Shown here piece after piece: positions 24,288 to 33,490 of a DNA stretch of 64,000 nt. The stretch lies in NCBI RefSeq assembly GCF_900215205.1, contig NZ_OBDY01000008.1, positions 62,001 to 126,000 on the forward strand, given 5' to 3'. Each line of letters starts with the position of its first letter. Position 1 is the first letter of the stretch. The DNA is from Paractinoplanes atraurantiacus. Lineage in GTDB: Bacteria > Actinomycetota > Actinomycetes > Mycobacteriales > Micromonosporaceae. A model generated the notes under the pieces. It was not told the DNA's origin and did no database searches. It saw only the letters and a list, made by a program, of their open reading frames with translations. The position numbers and the translations under genes were made by a program.

Positions 24288-27200
24288 GCCCAGGTCGCGA
24301 TCGGGTTGCCCAGCCAGCGGCTGTCGTCGGGCACCGCGTCGCCGCGGGTGACCAGCGAGCCCGGCCCGACCGTGGTGCGCGCGCCGATGCTCGCGCCGGG
24401 GAGCACGATGCCGTGCGGGCCGAGTGTGGCGCCCGCGTCCAGAGTGACCTCGTCCATGGCCATGATCCGATCATGGAACAGGTGGGTCTGCACGACGCAC
24501 CCCCGGTTGACCGTCGCACCCTCGCCCAGGCGGACCAGATCGTACTCCGGAAGCCAATAGGTCTCGAGCCACGAACCCCGGCCGATCTTGGCGCCGACGG
24601 TGCGCAGCCAGATGTTCAGCAGCGGCGTGCCGGCCGCGAAGCGGAACAGCCACGGCGCGACCAGCACCTCGACGAACGTGTCGGCCAGCTCGTTGCGCCA
24701 GACGAACGACGTCCACAGCGCGTGCTCGGTGACCTTGAACCGGCCGACCAGCAGCCATTTGACCAGGGTCGCGATCAGCGCGCCGGCGATCACCGCGGCG
24801 AACAACACCGGGCCGGCGAGGGCCGCCGTCACCCAGCCGTTCGTGGCCTGCCAGATCTGGTCGAGCGCGGCCAGCACCAGCACGGCCAGCACACCCGCCA
24901 GCATCACCGGGATGATGCGGCACAGCTCGATCGTCGCGCGGGCCACCTTGAGACGCAGCGGCGGCGCGTACGTGCGGCTGGAGTCGCCCGACTCCACCGT
25001 CCGGCGCAGCGGCATCGGCGGGGCGCCGAGCCACGACGAGCCCTTCTTCGCCTTGCGCGGCGCCGACGACAACACACCGACAAGGCCGCGCTTGGGTACG
25101 GATCGTCCCGGCGCCGCCATGCCCGAGTTGCCGAGGAACGCCTGCTTGCCGATGCGGGCCGGCGCCACGCGCAGCCAGCCGTGGCTCAGCTCGTACGTCG
25201 CCACCATCGTGTCGTCGGCCAGGAACGCCCCGTCCTCGACGGTCGTCATCTTCGGCAGCGCCAGCACGGTCGACAGCTCCGCGTTGCGGCCGATCTTGGC
25301 GCCGAGCAGCCGCAGCCACACCGGCGTGAACAGGCTCGCGTAGATCGGGAAGAGCGCGATCCGGGCCATCCCCATGAGCCGCTCGGTCGTCCACACCTGC
25401 CAGGCCACGCGGCCCCGCACGGGGTGATATCCCTCCCGGATCCCCACGCTCAAAACCCGGACGGTCAGGAGCACGAGGATGGCGTACGTCAGGAAGTACG
25501 CGACAGCCGCAACCGGGGCCATCAGCAGCGCCGCGCCGAGGTCGAACCCGTCCCGCACGGTCCAGCCGAGCAGGGCGAGCGCCGGCAGCACCGCGATCAC
25601 CGGGAGCAGGCCCAGCAGCTGGGCGGTCACGCTGTACACGCCCACCCACAGCCGCGAGCGGCGCGGCGGCCGCTGCGACGGCCAGGACGCGCCGTCCTTG
25701 GCCGGGGCGGGCGCCGCCGGCGATCCGGCCCACCGCTTGTTGGCGGGCACCGCGCCGGTCACGGTCGAGCCGGCCTCGATGTGCGCGCCCTTGCCGATCC
25801 GGGCACCGGGCATCAGGGTGCTGCGGCCGCCGACCCGGGCCCCGGCGCCGATGCGGACCTTGCCGACCCGTACGACATCGCCGTCGACCCAATAACCCGA
25901 CAGGTCGACCTCGGGCTCCACGGCCGCGCCCCGGCCCAGCTTGAGCAGGCCGGTCACCGGCGGCGCCGAGTGCAGGTCGACGTCGCGGCCGATCTGGTTG
26001 CCCAGCGCCTTGGCGTACGTGATCATCCAGCCGGCGCCGGCCACACCCGTCGCACCGGTGAGCTCCGCCAGCCGCTCGGCCGCCCACAACCGCAGGTGAA
26101 CGCCGCCGCCGCGCGGATAGGTGCCCTTGCCGACGCCGCGCAGCAGCAGCCGCGCCCCGCCGGCCGCGATGGCGATGCGCCCGCCCGGGCTGAACAGCGC
26201 CAGCCAGCCGGCCGCGATCCACCACCAGTGAATCGCCGGACCCCACGGGGTCAGCGCGAGCAGCGTGGCCGCCACGGTGAGCCAGCGCAGGCCGACCAGG
26301 GCCAGCATCGGCACCATCAGCAGCGCCTGGAGGAAGCCGGTGCGCAGCGGCGTCGGCTTGACGTCGCGGCGCACGATCTGGGTCGCGACGAGCGCGTCGA
26401 GCACCGCCGCCATCTCGGACAGCCGCGGGTTCTGGTAGACGTCGGCCACCGCGATCTGCGGGTGCCTGAGCCGGATCCAAGCCACCAGCTGGGCGGCGCC
26501 GAGGCTGCTGCCGCCGCTGCTGAAGAAGTCGGCGTCGGCTGCGGTGGGCCGCAGGCCGAGGATCTGCTCCCAGCCCTCGGCCAGCCACGCCTCGGTCGCG
26601 GAAAGCTCGGCATCACCGGCCGAGGCGCCGGCCAGCGGCCACGGCAGGGCCGCGCGGTCGACCTTTCCGGAGGTACGGGTGGGCAGGTCGTCGATGACGG
26701 CGAGCAGCGGCACGAGCGCGGCCGGCAGCTGCTCGCGAATCCGCGTCGTGGCGGCCGCCAGGTCGAAACCCTCGCGCGGCACCACGTAGCCGACCAGCAG
26801 CTGGTTGCCCGCGGCGGTCTTCTTGATGGCGGCGGCCGCGCCGGCCACGCCGGGCAGCGCCTGCAGCGCCGCGTCGACCTCGCCCAGCTCGATCCGCCGG
26901 CCGCCGAGCTTGATCTGCTCGTCGCCGCGGCCCAGGAAGATCAGGCCCTCGGGCTCGGCCCGCACGATGTCGCCGCTGCGATAGGCCCGGGACCAGCCCA
27001 GCGACAGCAGCGGCGCGAACTTCTCGGCGTCCTTGGCCTCGTCGAGATACCGGGCCAGGCCGACACCGCCGATGACCAGCTCACCGGTCTCGCCCATCTC
27101 GACCGGCTGCCCGGAGGCGTCGACCACGGCCAGCTCCCAGCCGTCCAGCGGCAGCCCGATGCGCACGGGACCCTCGCCGGTCAGCGGGGCCGCGCAGGCG

Positions 27201-28147
27201 ACGACGGTCGCCTCGGTCGGCCCGTACGTGTTCCAGACCTCGCGCCCCTCGACGGCCAGCCGCTCGGCCAGCTCGGGCGGGCACGCCTCGCCGCCGAAGA
27301 TCAGCAGGCGGACCTCGTCGAGCGCCTCGGCCGGCCAGAGCGCGGCCAGCGTGGGCACGGTCGAGACGACGGTGATGCGCTGCTCGGCCAGCCACGGTCC
27401 GAGGTCGACGCCGCTGCGCACGAGCGAGCGGGCGGCCGGCACCAGGCAGGCGCCGTGCCGCCAGGCGAGCCACATCTCTTCGCAGGACGCGTCGAAGGCC
27501 ACCGACAGCCCGGCCAGCACGCGGTCGTGCGGGCCGATCGCCTCAGCGTCGTCGCCCGCGAGAAACAGCTGCGCCTCGGCGTCGACGAACGCGGCGGCCG
27601 AGGCGTGCGAGACGGCGACGCCCTTGGGCGTGCCGGTGGAGCCGGAGGTGAAGATGATCCAGGCGTCGTCGTTCGGCCCGGGCCGTCGGGCGACGGCTTT
27701 CTTGGGTGTACGCCGCATCGAGACGCTCAACCCGTCGCCGAGCACCGCGGCCACTTCCGCCTCGGCCCAGACCAGCTCGGCCCGCTCGTCGGGGTCGTCG
27801 GCGTCGACCGGCACGTAGGCCGCGCCCGCGGCCAGCACGCCCAGGATGGCGAGATAGAGCTCCGCCGTGCCCGAGGAGACCCTGATGCCGACCCGGTCGC
27901 CGGCCCCGATACCGTGTCCCTCGAGGTCGGCCCGCACCGCCTCCACCAGGTCGGCCAGGTCACGGTAGGTGAGCACCGAACCGTCGGCGTCGATCGCGGC
28001 GGCCCCGCCGTGTGCCTGCACGGTCGCGTCGAAGATGTCGAGGAGCGTGCGCCGCACCGGGGTGGAGCGGGAGTGGAACAGCGCCGGAGCCTCCGGCGCG
28101 AACTCGATGTCAAGGTCGATCAGACGCAGGTCGGTAGTCACTGTCAC
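24284..28147 (-). CDS. Pls/PosA-type non-ribosomal peptide synthetase (A-T-membrane-tandem C-like)
   Basis: A roughly 1287-residue single-module synthetase. The adenylation domain covers residues about 30-510 (WIIFTSGSTGTPKGVAVSH is the AMP-binding loop, then a YGPTEATVVACA core). A thiolation domain follows near residue 540 (FFSSGGSSLGAAQLVAW, Ser carrying the phosphopantetheine). Then come pairs of membrane helices alternating with hexapeptide-like tandem domains (IGAGARVGGRSTLMPGARIG; MTTVEDGAFLADDTMVATYE; the last ends GPHGIVLPGASIGARTTVGP). This order matches epsilon-poly-lysine synthetase Pls. The amino acid cannot be read by eye. The GTG at 28147 is tentative. Confidence 0.88.
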   Translation of the reverse strand: MTVTTDLRLIDLDIEFAPEAPALFHSRSTPVRRTLLDIFDATVQAHGGAAAIDADGSVLTYRDLADLVEAVRADLEGHGIGAGDRVGIRVSSGTAELYLAILGVLAAGAAYVPVDADDPDERAELVWAEAEVAAVLGDGLSVSMRRTPKKAVARRPGPNDDAWIIFTSGSTGTPKGVAVSHASAAAFVDAEAQLFLAGDDAEAIGPHDRVLAGLSVAFDASCEEMWLAWRHGACLVPAARSLVRSGVDLGPWLAEQRITVVSTVPTLAALWPAEALDEVRLLIFGGEACPPELAERLAVEGREVWNTYGPTEATVVACAAPLTGEGPVRIGLPLDGWELAVVDASGQPVEMGETGELVIGGVGLARYLDEAKDAEKFAPLLSLGWSRAYRSGDIVRAEPEGLIFLGRGDEQIKLGGRRIELGEVDAALQALPGVAGAAAAIKKTAAGNQLLVGYVVPREGFDLAAATTRIREQLPAALVPLLAVIDDLPTRTSGKVDRAALPWPLAGASAGDAELSATEAWLAEGWEQILGLRPTAADADFFSSGGSSLGAAQLVAWIRLRHPQIAVADVYQNPRLSEMAAVLDALVATQIVRRDVKPTPLRTGFLQALLMVPMLALVGLRWLTVAATLLALTPWGPAIHWWWIAAGWLALFSPGGRIAIAAGGARLLLRGVGKGTYPRGGGVHLRLWAAERLAELTGATGVAGAGWMITYAKALGNQIGRDVDLHSAPPVTGLLKLGRGAAVEPEVDLSGYWVDGDVVRVGKVRIGAGARVGGRSTLMPGARIGKGAHIEAGSTVTGAVPANKRWAGSPAAPAPAKDGASWPSQRPPRRSRLWVGVYSVTAQLLGLLPVIAVLPALALLGWTVRDGFDLGAALLMAPVAAVAYFLTYAILVLLTVRVLSVGIREGYHPVRGRVAWQVWTTERLMGMARIALFPIYASLFTPVWLRLLGAKIGRNAELSTVLALPKMTTVEDGAFLADDTMVATYELSHGWLRVAPARIGKQAFLGNSGMAAPGRSVPKRGLVGVLSSAPRKAKKGSSWLGAPPMPLRRTVESGDSSRTYAPPLRLKVARATIELCRIIPVMLAGVLAVLVLAALDQIWQATNGWVTAALAGPVLFAAVIAGALIATLVKWLLVGRFKVTEHALWTSFVWRNELADTFVEVLVAPWLFRFAAGTPLLNIWLRTVGAKIGRGSWLETYWLPEYDLVRLGEGATVNRGCVVQTHLFHDRIMAMDEVTLDAGATLGPHGIVLPGASIGARTTVGPGSLVTRGDAVPDDSRWLGNPIATWA

Positions 28148-28282
28148 CGGGCGTGTGCTCCATCTCCACCACAACGGGCTTCTGTCGGCCAGGCGCACGA
28201 CGGTGAGCCGCCCGGGGCGACATTCAACGTTACAGGTGGGAAACGGGAAGTGACGCGGATGTGTCTAACGTGACAGCCGTGC

Positions 28283-29110
28283 TCAGGCCTCGCCCATGAC
28301 CAGCCCTTCGATCGTGTGCTTCTGCGTGATGGGCGTCAGCCGGTCGACGATCGGGCAGTTCAGATGCCGGCGTACGCCCTCCGGCAGCCCCTCCCAGTAC
28401 GCCTTCGTGACCGCCATGTCGTGCTTGTCGCCGTTGGTGCCGTCCGGCGCGTCGACGCCCAGCACCAGCACCGGCCGCGGCAGTTGCGAGTGGTTCTTCG
28501 TGCCGCGGTGGATGGTCAGCGCCGACCGGGCCGAGATGTCGCCACGCTGCGGATACTTGCGGACGGCGAGCCCGTTGTAGCGCTCGTAGTGCGACTTCGG
28601 CGGGAACATGGCGTGCCCGAAGTCGGGCTCGTCGTCGAACTGGGTGCCGGGCGCGATCTCGAACGGCCCCATCTCGTCGGTGGTGTCCACGGCGGTGAGG
28701 TTGAAGGCCAGCGAGTCGAGCCGCCCCTCGCGGCGGGTCACCTCGGGCATCGGGAAGTCCCGGTGCCACGGCTGGTTGACCGCGCCCGGGAACGGGATGT
28801 CGAAGCCGAGCTCGACGATCCGGTAGTCCGGACCGAGCACGGCGGTGCAGACCGCGTCGACCCACGGGTGGCCGGCCAGCTCGGCGAACCCGCGCAGCTG
28901 CTCGGGATGGATCTCGACGTACCAGCGTTTGGGCCCGCGGCCGACCGCGCCACCCTCCCGCGACCGGGCCTCGGCGAACGCCGTCTCGATGTCCTCGCGC
29001 ATCGCGTCGGCCCAGGCCACGCTGAACGCTCCGCGCAGCGCCGTGATGCCCTCGTCGTAGATCGCGGCTCGGGCCCGCTCACCGGCCGTCGCATCGATAG
29101 AAGTCGTCAT
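28283..29110 (-). CDS. Phytanoyl-CoA dioxygenase family protein
   Basis: A 275-residue Fe(II)/2-oxoglutarate oxygenase-like protein. WHRDFP supplies the HxD metal pair, the distal His lies in TIHRGTKNHSQ, and an Arg follows in LPRPVLVLGVD. Family members hydroxylate lipids, amino acids or natural products. It is 135 bases upstream of and in line with the peptide synthetase, so it could tailor its product, or be independent. The divergent spacer toward the endoglucanase carries several palindromes. Start ATG at 29110 follows GGAAGC. Confidence 0.85.
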   Translation of the reverse strand: MTTSIDATAGERARAAIYDEGITALRGAFSVAWADAMREDIETAFAEARSREGGAVGRGPKRWYVEIHPEQLRGFAELAGHPWVDAVCTAVLGPDYRIVELGFDIPFPGAVNQPWHRDFPMPEVTRREGRLDSLAFNLTAVDTTDEMGPFEIAPGTQFDDEPDFGHAMFPPKSHYERYNGLAVRKYPQRGDISARSALTIHRGTKNHSQLPRPVLVLGVDAPDGTNGDKHDMAVTKAYWEGLPEGVRRHLNCPIVDRLTPITQKHTIEGLVMGEA

Positions 29111-29120
29111 GCTTCCTGCC

Positions 29121-29144
29121 TGCAACGACGTTTCCAACGTTGCA
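29121..29144. promoter_or_regulatory. Inverted repeat in divergent spacer
   Basis: TGCAACG (29121-29127) and CGTTGCA (29138-29144), perfect 7-bp arms 10 bases apart, ten bases before the dioxygenase start. A regulator binding there would repress that gene. Confidence 0.45.
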
Positions 29145-29150
29145 ACTCGA

Positions 29151-29164
29151 CGGGAGCGCTCCCA
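29151..29164. promoter_or_regulatory. CebR-like operator (LacI family)
   Basis: CGGGAGCGCTCCCA differs by one base from the CebR box TGGGAGCGCTCCCA described in Streptomyces, which represses cellulose and cello-oligosaccharide genes. It sits in the divergent region in front of an endoglucanase, the expected kind of target. Confidence 0.75.
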
Positions 29165-29220
29165 AGGGCCTAGCCTGCTGTTATTCCATCGATAGCTGTC
29201 GAAGTTCCGGCCGCCACCGG

Positions 29221-29234
29221 TCGAAGCGCTTCGA
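29221..29234. promoter_or_regulatory. 14-bp perfect palindrome before endoglucanase
   Basis: TCGAAGCGCTTCGA has the central GCGC and flanking symmetry of LacI/GalR-family operators. It is 21 bases before the endoglucanase start, where it would block the promoter. A second regulator of the LacI type may act here. Confidence 0.6.
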
Positions 29235-29255
29235 CGATGTACGGATTGGATTGAC

Positions 29256-30359
29256 ATGCGCAAACGCACTCTCGCGCTCTCACTGGCGGCGGCCACGGCG
29301 ATCACCGCCGCGGTCGCGCTGCCCGCCTCGGCGGCGGCCGGATGCCGGGTCGCCTACGCCGTCAGCAGCCAATGGCCCGGCGGCTTCGGGGCCAACGTGA
29401 CGATCACGAATCTGGGTGACCCGCTCACCTCGTGGGCGCTCGTGTGGACGTACGCCAATGGCCAGACCGTCACCCAGGCCTGGAACACCGCCCTGACCCA
29501 GTCGGGCGCGCAGGTCACCGCGCGCAACGCCGGCTACAACGGCAGCGTCGCCACCAACGGCACCGTCTCGTTCGGCTTCAACGGCGCGGCGACCGGCACC
29601 AACTCGGTGCCCACGGCGTTCACCCTCAACGGCACGGCCTGCACGGGCTCGGTCACCCCGACCACACCGACCACCACCCCGCCCACGACCACCCCGCCAC
29701 CCACGACCGGCGTCCCCTCGGACGCGGCCTGGGTGGACTCCGGCCAGTGGGCGTCGTGGACCAACAACGGCTACACGCTCTACAACAACATCTGGGGTTC
29801 CGGCGCCGGCACGCAGACGATCTGGGCCCGCAGCGGCACCAACTGGGGCGTCCTGGCCAACCATCCGCGCACCAGCGGCGTCAAGTCGTACCCGAACACC
29901 GGCAAGACCCTGAACCGGACGCTGAGCTCACTGTCGTCGGTGACCAGCTCGTTCAACGTCTCAGTCCCGTCCGACGGCGACTACACCACGGCGTACGACA
30001 TCTGGGCCAACAACCACGCCTACGAGGTCATGCTCTGGACGAACCAGCACGGCGCGGTGGGCCCGATCGCCGAGTCGTACGACGCCAACGGCGCCGTCCC
30101 CACGGTCCGCAACCTGTCGGTCGGCGGCCACACCTGGAACGTCTACCGGGGCTCGAACGGCGCCAACGCCGTCTTCTCGTTCGTCCGCACCAACACGAAC
30201 GCCGGCACGATCGACGTCCTGGCCATCATGAACTGGCTCCGCACCAACAACTGGTGGGGCGACGTCACCGTAGGCGAACTCCAGTTCGGCTTCGAGCTGA
30301 CCGGCACCGCCGGCCAGTCCGCCTTCACCACAAACAGCTTCTCCCTCAGCTACAGCTGA
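29256..30359 (+). CDS. Secreted GH12 endoglucanase with N-terminal CBM2
   Basis: A 367-residue exported cellulase. A Sec signal peptide (MRKRTLALSLAAATAITAAV, then ASAAAG) is followed by a CBM2 (residues about 30-135: CRVAYAVSSQWPGGFGANVT, with aromatic faces SWALVWTY), a PT-rich linker (TTPTTTPPTTTPPPTT) and the GH12 domain. The nucleophile Glu is in HAYEVMLWTNQ and the acid/base Glu in TVGELQFGFEL. It cleaves internal beta-1,4 bonds of cellulose or xyloglucan. Two LacI-type palindromes lie upstream and a hairpin terminator follows. It stands alone as a transcription unit. Confidence 0.95.
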   Translation: MRKRTLALSLAAATAITAAVALPASAAAGCRVAYAVSSQWPGGFGANVTITNLGDPLTSWALVWTYANGQTVTQAWNTALTQSGAQVTARNAGYNGSVATNGTVSFGFNGAATGTNSVPTAFTLNGTACTGSVTPTTPTTTPPTTTPPPTTGVPSDAAWVDSGQWASWTNNGYTLYNNIWGSGAGTQTIWARSGTNWGVLANHPRTSGVKSYPNTGKTLNRTLSSLSSVTSSFNVSVPSDGDYTTAYDIWANNHAYEVMLWTNQHGAVGPIAESYDANGAVPTVRNLSVGGHTWNVYRGSNGANAVFSFVRTNTNAGTIDVLAIMNWLRTNNWWGDVTVGELQFGFELTGTAGQSAFTTNSFSLSYS

Positions 30360-30364
30360 CCCCC

Positions 30365-30388
30365 GCGGGGCCGCCTCGGCGGCCCCGC
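30365..30388 (+). terminator. Terminator of endoglucanase gene
   Basis: GCGGGGCCGCC (30365-30375) and GGCGGCCCCGC (30378-30388) form an 11-bp perfect stem, five bases after the stop codon. Confidence 0.85.
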
Positions 30389-30390
30389 CA

Positions 30391-30545
30391 CCGCTGCGCC
30401 AGAACGGTCAGGTGCGGGCAGGCGCCGAGGATCTCATCGAGCCGGCCGCCACGTGCGCGGGCACAGCGTTTGATGGTGTTCAGGGATCAGCCGAGGCGGC
30501 GGCCGCACGCGACGACGGTCTTCTCGACGGCCTCTGTGTCGCCTG
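30391..30545 (-). pseudogene. ISL3-like transposase relic
   Basis: One minus-strand frame, broken by a single TGA, contains pieces that resemble ISL3-family transposases in the correct order: EAVEKTVVAC, then RRLG-stop-SLNTIKRCARA, then RLDEILGACPHLTVL. The normal stretches between these motifs are missing, so the copy is heavily deleted. No terminal inverted repeats or target duplications are seen. The rest of this gap (30546-30834) holds no convincing gene; it may contain more decayed sequence. Confidence 0.45.
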
Positions 30546-30834
30546 CGGCGCACCGTCGCGGCGCCCTTCGGCACCGGCGCGGCCATTCCATGCCGGCAAC
30601 GAGCTAGGTCACCTGCTGGGCCTCCTGCGCCCACCGCCGGATCGTCCGCCGCGGGCGCGACAGCGCCCGGGGACATCGGCCGAAGCCGGCAGCAACCGCA
30701 AGTCGCCCTCGCCCAGCCCGGACCAAGCGGCCAAACCGGACCCGCACCCGTCATGGCCCGCCAGCGATCGGACGATCAGTAAGGCGACGCTCGTCATAGG
30801 CATGACAGTCCCGGCGGCCCCTCCAACCTCGTCA

Positions 30835-32016
30835 CTACCCGCCCGCCGAGCGGCTCCCGTCGGGGACGGTGACCAGCGAGGGCTCGTTCAGGTCTGGGTG
30901 CCGGCCCGGATAGTGGTGCGGCATGACGTGGGGGATCTCCTGCGTGACGGCGGTCTCCGGCGCCGGTCGCGGGTTGAGGCGCCGGCGGAGATAGGCGGCC
31001 AGCGGCCGCTCGATGTACCTGTGAACCAGCCAGGCGATCAGCAGCATGAAGGCGACCGTGCCGGCCAGCACGAGCCAGTGGGGCGCCCAGTCCCGGGTCG
31101 CGTAGATGACGAGGTAGCCGATGTTCTGGTGCAGAAGATAGAACGGGTAGGTGAGCAGGCCCGCCGTGGTCAGCACACGCCACCGGATGCGCGACGTCCA
31201 GCCCAGCGCGACCGCCGCCAGCAGGGCGAAGAACACGGTGATGAGCAGAATGCCGACCGTGTCGGAAAGAGGGCCCTTGATGTTGGTCTTCTCGGTGTGC
31301 GCGATGCGGGCGATCACGTTGTGCTGCGCCATCAGGTACGACGCGGCCACCAGGCCCCACAGCTTCAGGTCGGGGCCGAACCGGTGGATCAGGTAGAAGG
31401 CGATACCGGCCACGAACAGCGGCGCGTAGTCGGGCTGGAACACGATGTTCAGCAACGGTTCGCGGCTGTTGTGGGCGATGACCGACGCCAGCAGCCAGCC
31501 GTAGCCGAACCACATGACGCCTCTCAGGGTGAGCCCACGCCACAGGAGCAGGGCGAACAGCAGATAGAACCGGGCCTCGACCCACAGCGTCCAATAGACG
31601 CCCTCGACCCCGTTCACGCCGAGCGGCCACTGCAACATCGTCAGGTTGAGCAGCACGTCGCTGAGCCGAAGCGGCTGCGCGACGATCGGCCAGAGGCCGA
31701 CGACGGCGGCGGTGATCAGCACGGCGGGCCAATAGGCGGGGAACAGCCGGATGAACCGGGACCGGATGAACGAGCCGGTGTCGCGTCCCCACGCGCTCAT
31801 GCAGATCACGAACCCGCTGATCATGAAGAAGAGCTCGACCCCGAGCCACCCGTACGCCGAGGCGCTGTGAACACTGGTCACGGCGGTCCGGGGTGGGGCG
31901 CCCCACGCCTCGACGACGTCGTTGCGCCCGGCGAAGTGGTAGAACGCCACCATGACGGCGGCCATCAGCCGGAGCCCGTCCAGAACCACGATTCGCTTGT
32001 GGTGTTGCTGTCTCAT
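30835..32016 (-). CDS. Acyltransferase 3 (OafA/YrhL-like) membrane protein
   Basis: A 393-residue polytopic membrane protein with about ten helices. The family N-terminus is RIVVLDGLRLMAAVMVAFYH with the conserved His, then GVELFFMISGFVI and RFIRLFPAYWPAV. Such proteins transfer acetyl or other acyl groups to extracellular polysaccharides, peptidoglycan or lipids. The frame is open far upstream, but MRQQHHKRIV at 32016 begins the family homology. It lies just downstream of a secreted-protein gene on the same strand, with 89 bases between. Confidence 0.88.
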   Translation of the reverse strand: MRQQHHKRIVVLDGLRLMAAVMVAFYHFAGRNDVVEAWGAPPRTAVTSVHSASAYGWLGVELFFMISGFVICMSAWGRDTGSFIRSRFIRLFPAYWPAVLITAAVVGLWPIVAQPLRLSDVLLNLTMLQWPLGVNGVEGVYWTLWVEARFYLLFALLLWRGLTLRGVMWFGYGWLLASVIAHNSREPLLNIVFQPDYAPLFVAGIAFYLIHRFGPDLKLWGLVAASYLMAQHNVIARIAHTEKTNIKGPLSDTVGILLITVFFALLAAVALGWTSRIRWRVLTTAGLLTYPFYLLHQNIGYLVIYATRDWAPHWLVLAGTVAFMLLIAWLVHRYIERPLAAYLRRRLNPRPAPETAVTQEIPHVMPHHYPGRHPDLNEPSLVTVPDGSRSAGG

Positions 32017-32105
32017 CGGCGGTTCAAGATACGGGACCGACAGTCCACTGTCGAATGGCGAGGTGCGGCTGTGGGGTCCCCGGGCATCCCGGGGACCCCG
32101 CACCG

Positions 32106-33437
32106 TCACTGCACGAAAACCTTCTTGCTCGCCGCGGCCTGGAAGTTGGCCGGGTCGCCCGGGTACCGCGCTCGCCACCAGCCGGACCGGGTCTCGGTCA
32201 GCCGGCCGTCGAACTCGTAGCCGGTGCCGTCCCAGTACGACTGGTCGTCGTCGCCGATGGTGAGCCAGTCGCCGGTGCCGGTCTCGGAGAACTGGAACTC
32301 GACCGGAATGGTGCCCGGGGTCAGGTTTCCGGGAAAGGCGACGTGGCCGTGCAGGTACACCGCACCGTCCGCCTCGCGCGCGGCCGTGAAGTCGGCGATC
32401 GACGACGGCTGAAGGACGACGATCGCAGTGTCTCGCCGGCTGTGGGCCACGTACGGGTCCGGGTAGCCGTCCGGCCGGTCCGGCGCCGAGTAGGAGACGC
32501 GCAGGGTCGTGCTCGCGTACGGGGTCGCGGTCAGCGAGTACGTGCCGCCGGCGGCGACCGGCATGCTGCCGAGGTCGGTGCAGTAGTCCTGGGTGTCGCA
32601 CGAGGCCAGGCCGACCCGGCCGGCGGAGACCGGCGCCCAGCCGTCCGGCGTGTTCCAGGTGGCCGTGCCGGTGACGGTGACCGGCTCGCCGGCCTTCACC
32701 TTCTTGGCCGAGAGCGTCGCGGTCACCCTGGTCGCGCGCGGCTTGATCGTGATCACCGGCGTGTCGTAGGACGACGACAGGTGGTGGGGGTGGGCCGGGT
32801 CGTACCCATAATTGATGAAGATGTTGCGGTCGCCGTCGGCGATCGGCACCTCGGCGGTGAACTTGCCGTCGGCGCCGGTGGTCGTCTCCTGCCAGTTGGT
32901 GTTCAACAGGGAGATCGGCGCGCCGGCGACCCGGCGGATCTCCATCGTGCCGGGCTGGCGGCCTTTGAGCACGCCGGTCACGGTCACCGACCGCTTGTCG
33001 TACGTCGCCGCGGCCGGCTTGAGCGTGACCGAGTCGATGTACGTCACGACCACGTAGGACAGATTTCCGGCATTCGCCACCCGGGTGGTGACACCGTTGG
33101 TGTCGGTCACCTCGACGTCGACCGGGTAGTTGCCCATCTGGGGCAGGATGAACGGCTCCTGCGTGGCCCAGACCTGGGTCGCGTCCTCGGGTTCGCCGCG
33201 GTAGCGCCAGAAGGAGTCGCTGGAGGCGACAACCTTGCCGGTGGTGTCCTTGACGTCGGCGTGCACCCGGGAAACCCCGTCGGCCGACCGGATGCCGACG
33301 AGCAGGACGCCGGTGTTCCCCTCGAATTCGCTGGTCGCATAGTCGATCTGCGGGCCGGAAGCGGCCCGCGCCGCCGCAGGAACCGCGAGGACCGTCAGCG
33401 CCGCCAGCACGGCCATGACAAGCCGGGCCATTCTCAT
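32106..33437 (-). CDS. Secreted multi-domain Ig-like protein of unknown function
   Basis: A 443-residue exported protein. The signal peptide reads MRMARLVMAVLAALTVLAVP and ends AARAA. The mature part is a string of beta-sandwich-like modules: VLLVGIRSADGVSRVHADVK, VTVTGVLKGRQPGTMEIRRV and VTVTGTATWNTPDGWAPVSA, resembling secreted calcium-binding or carbohydrate-adhesion modules of actinomycetes. No catalytic residues stand out. GGGGAGG six bases before the ATG at 33437 fixes the start over an upstream ATG. It may be a surface or matrix protein. Confidence 0.8.
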   Translation of the reverse strand: MRMARLVMAVLAALTVLAVPAAARAASGPQIDYATSEFEGNTGVLLVGIRSADGVSRVHADVKDTTGKVVASSDSFWRYRGEPEDATQVWATQEPFILPQMGNYPVDVEVTDTNGVTTRVANAGNLSYVVVTYIDSVTLKPAAATYDKRSVTVTGVLKGRQPGTMEIRRVAGAPISLLNTNWQETTTGADGKFTAEVPIADGDRNIFINYGYDPAHPHHLSSSYDTPVITIKPRATRVTATLSAKKVKAGEPVTVTGTATWNTPDGWAPVSAGRVGLASCDTQDYCTDLGSMPVAAGGTYSLTATPYASTTLRVSYSAPDRPDGYPDPYVAHSRRDTAIVVLQPSSIADFTAAREADGAVYLHGHVAFPGNLTPGTIPVEFQFSETGTGDWLTIGDDDQSYWDGTGYEFDGRLTETRSGWWRARYPGDPANFQAAASKKVFVQ

Positions 33438-33448
33438 GTGGAGCCTCC

Positions 33449-33490
33449 CCGTATGACCATCGCTCACATCGAGCGGTCGCGATCATACGG
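33449..33490. repeat. Inverted repeat between membrane and secreted protein genes
   Basis: CCGTATGA (33449-33456) and TCATACGG (33483-33490) are perfect 8-bp arms 26 bases apart, overlapping the stop codon of the upstream membrane gene. It could be a terminator or part of a promoter operator for the secreted protein. Confidence 0.4.

Noticed and set aside
24413..28273. A 1286-residue open frame on the plus strand opposite the peptide synthetase
   Set aside because: High-GC mirror frame; composition is Arg/Gly/His-rich with no motifs, while the minus strand has a clear synthetase.
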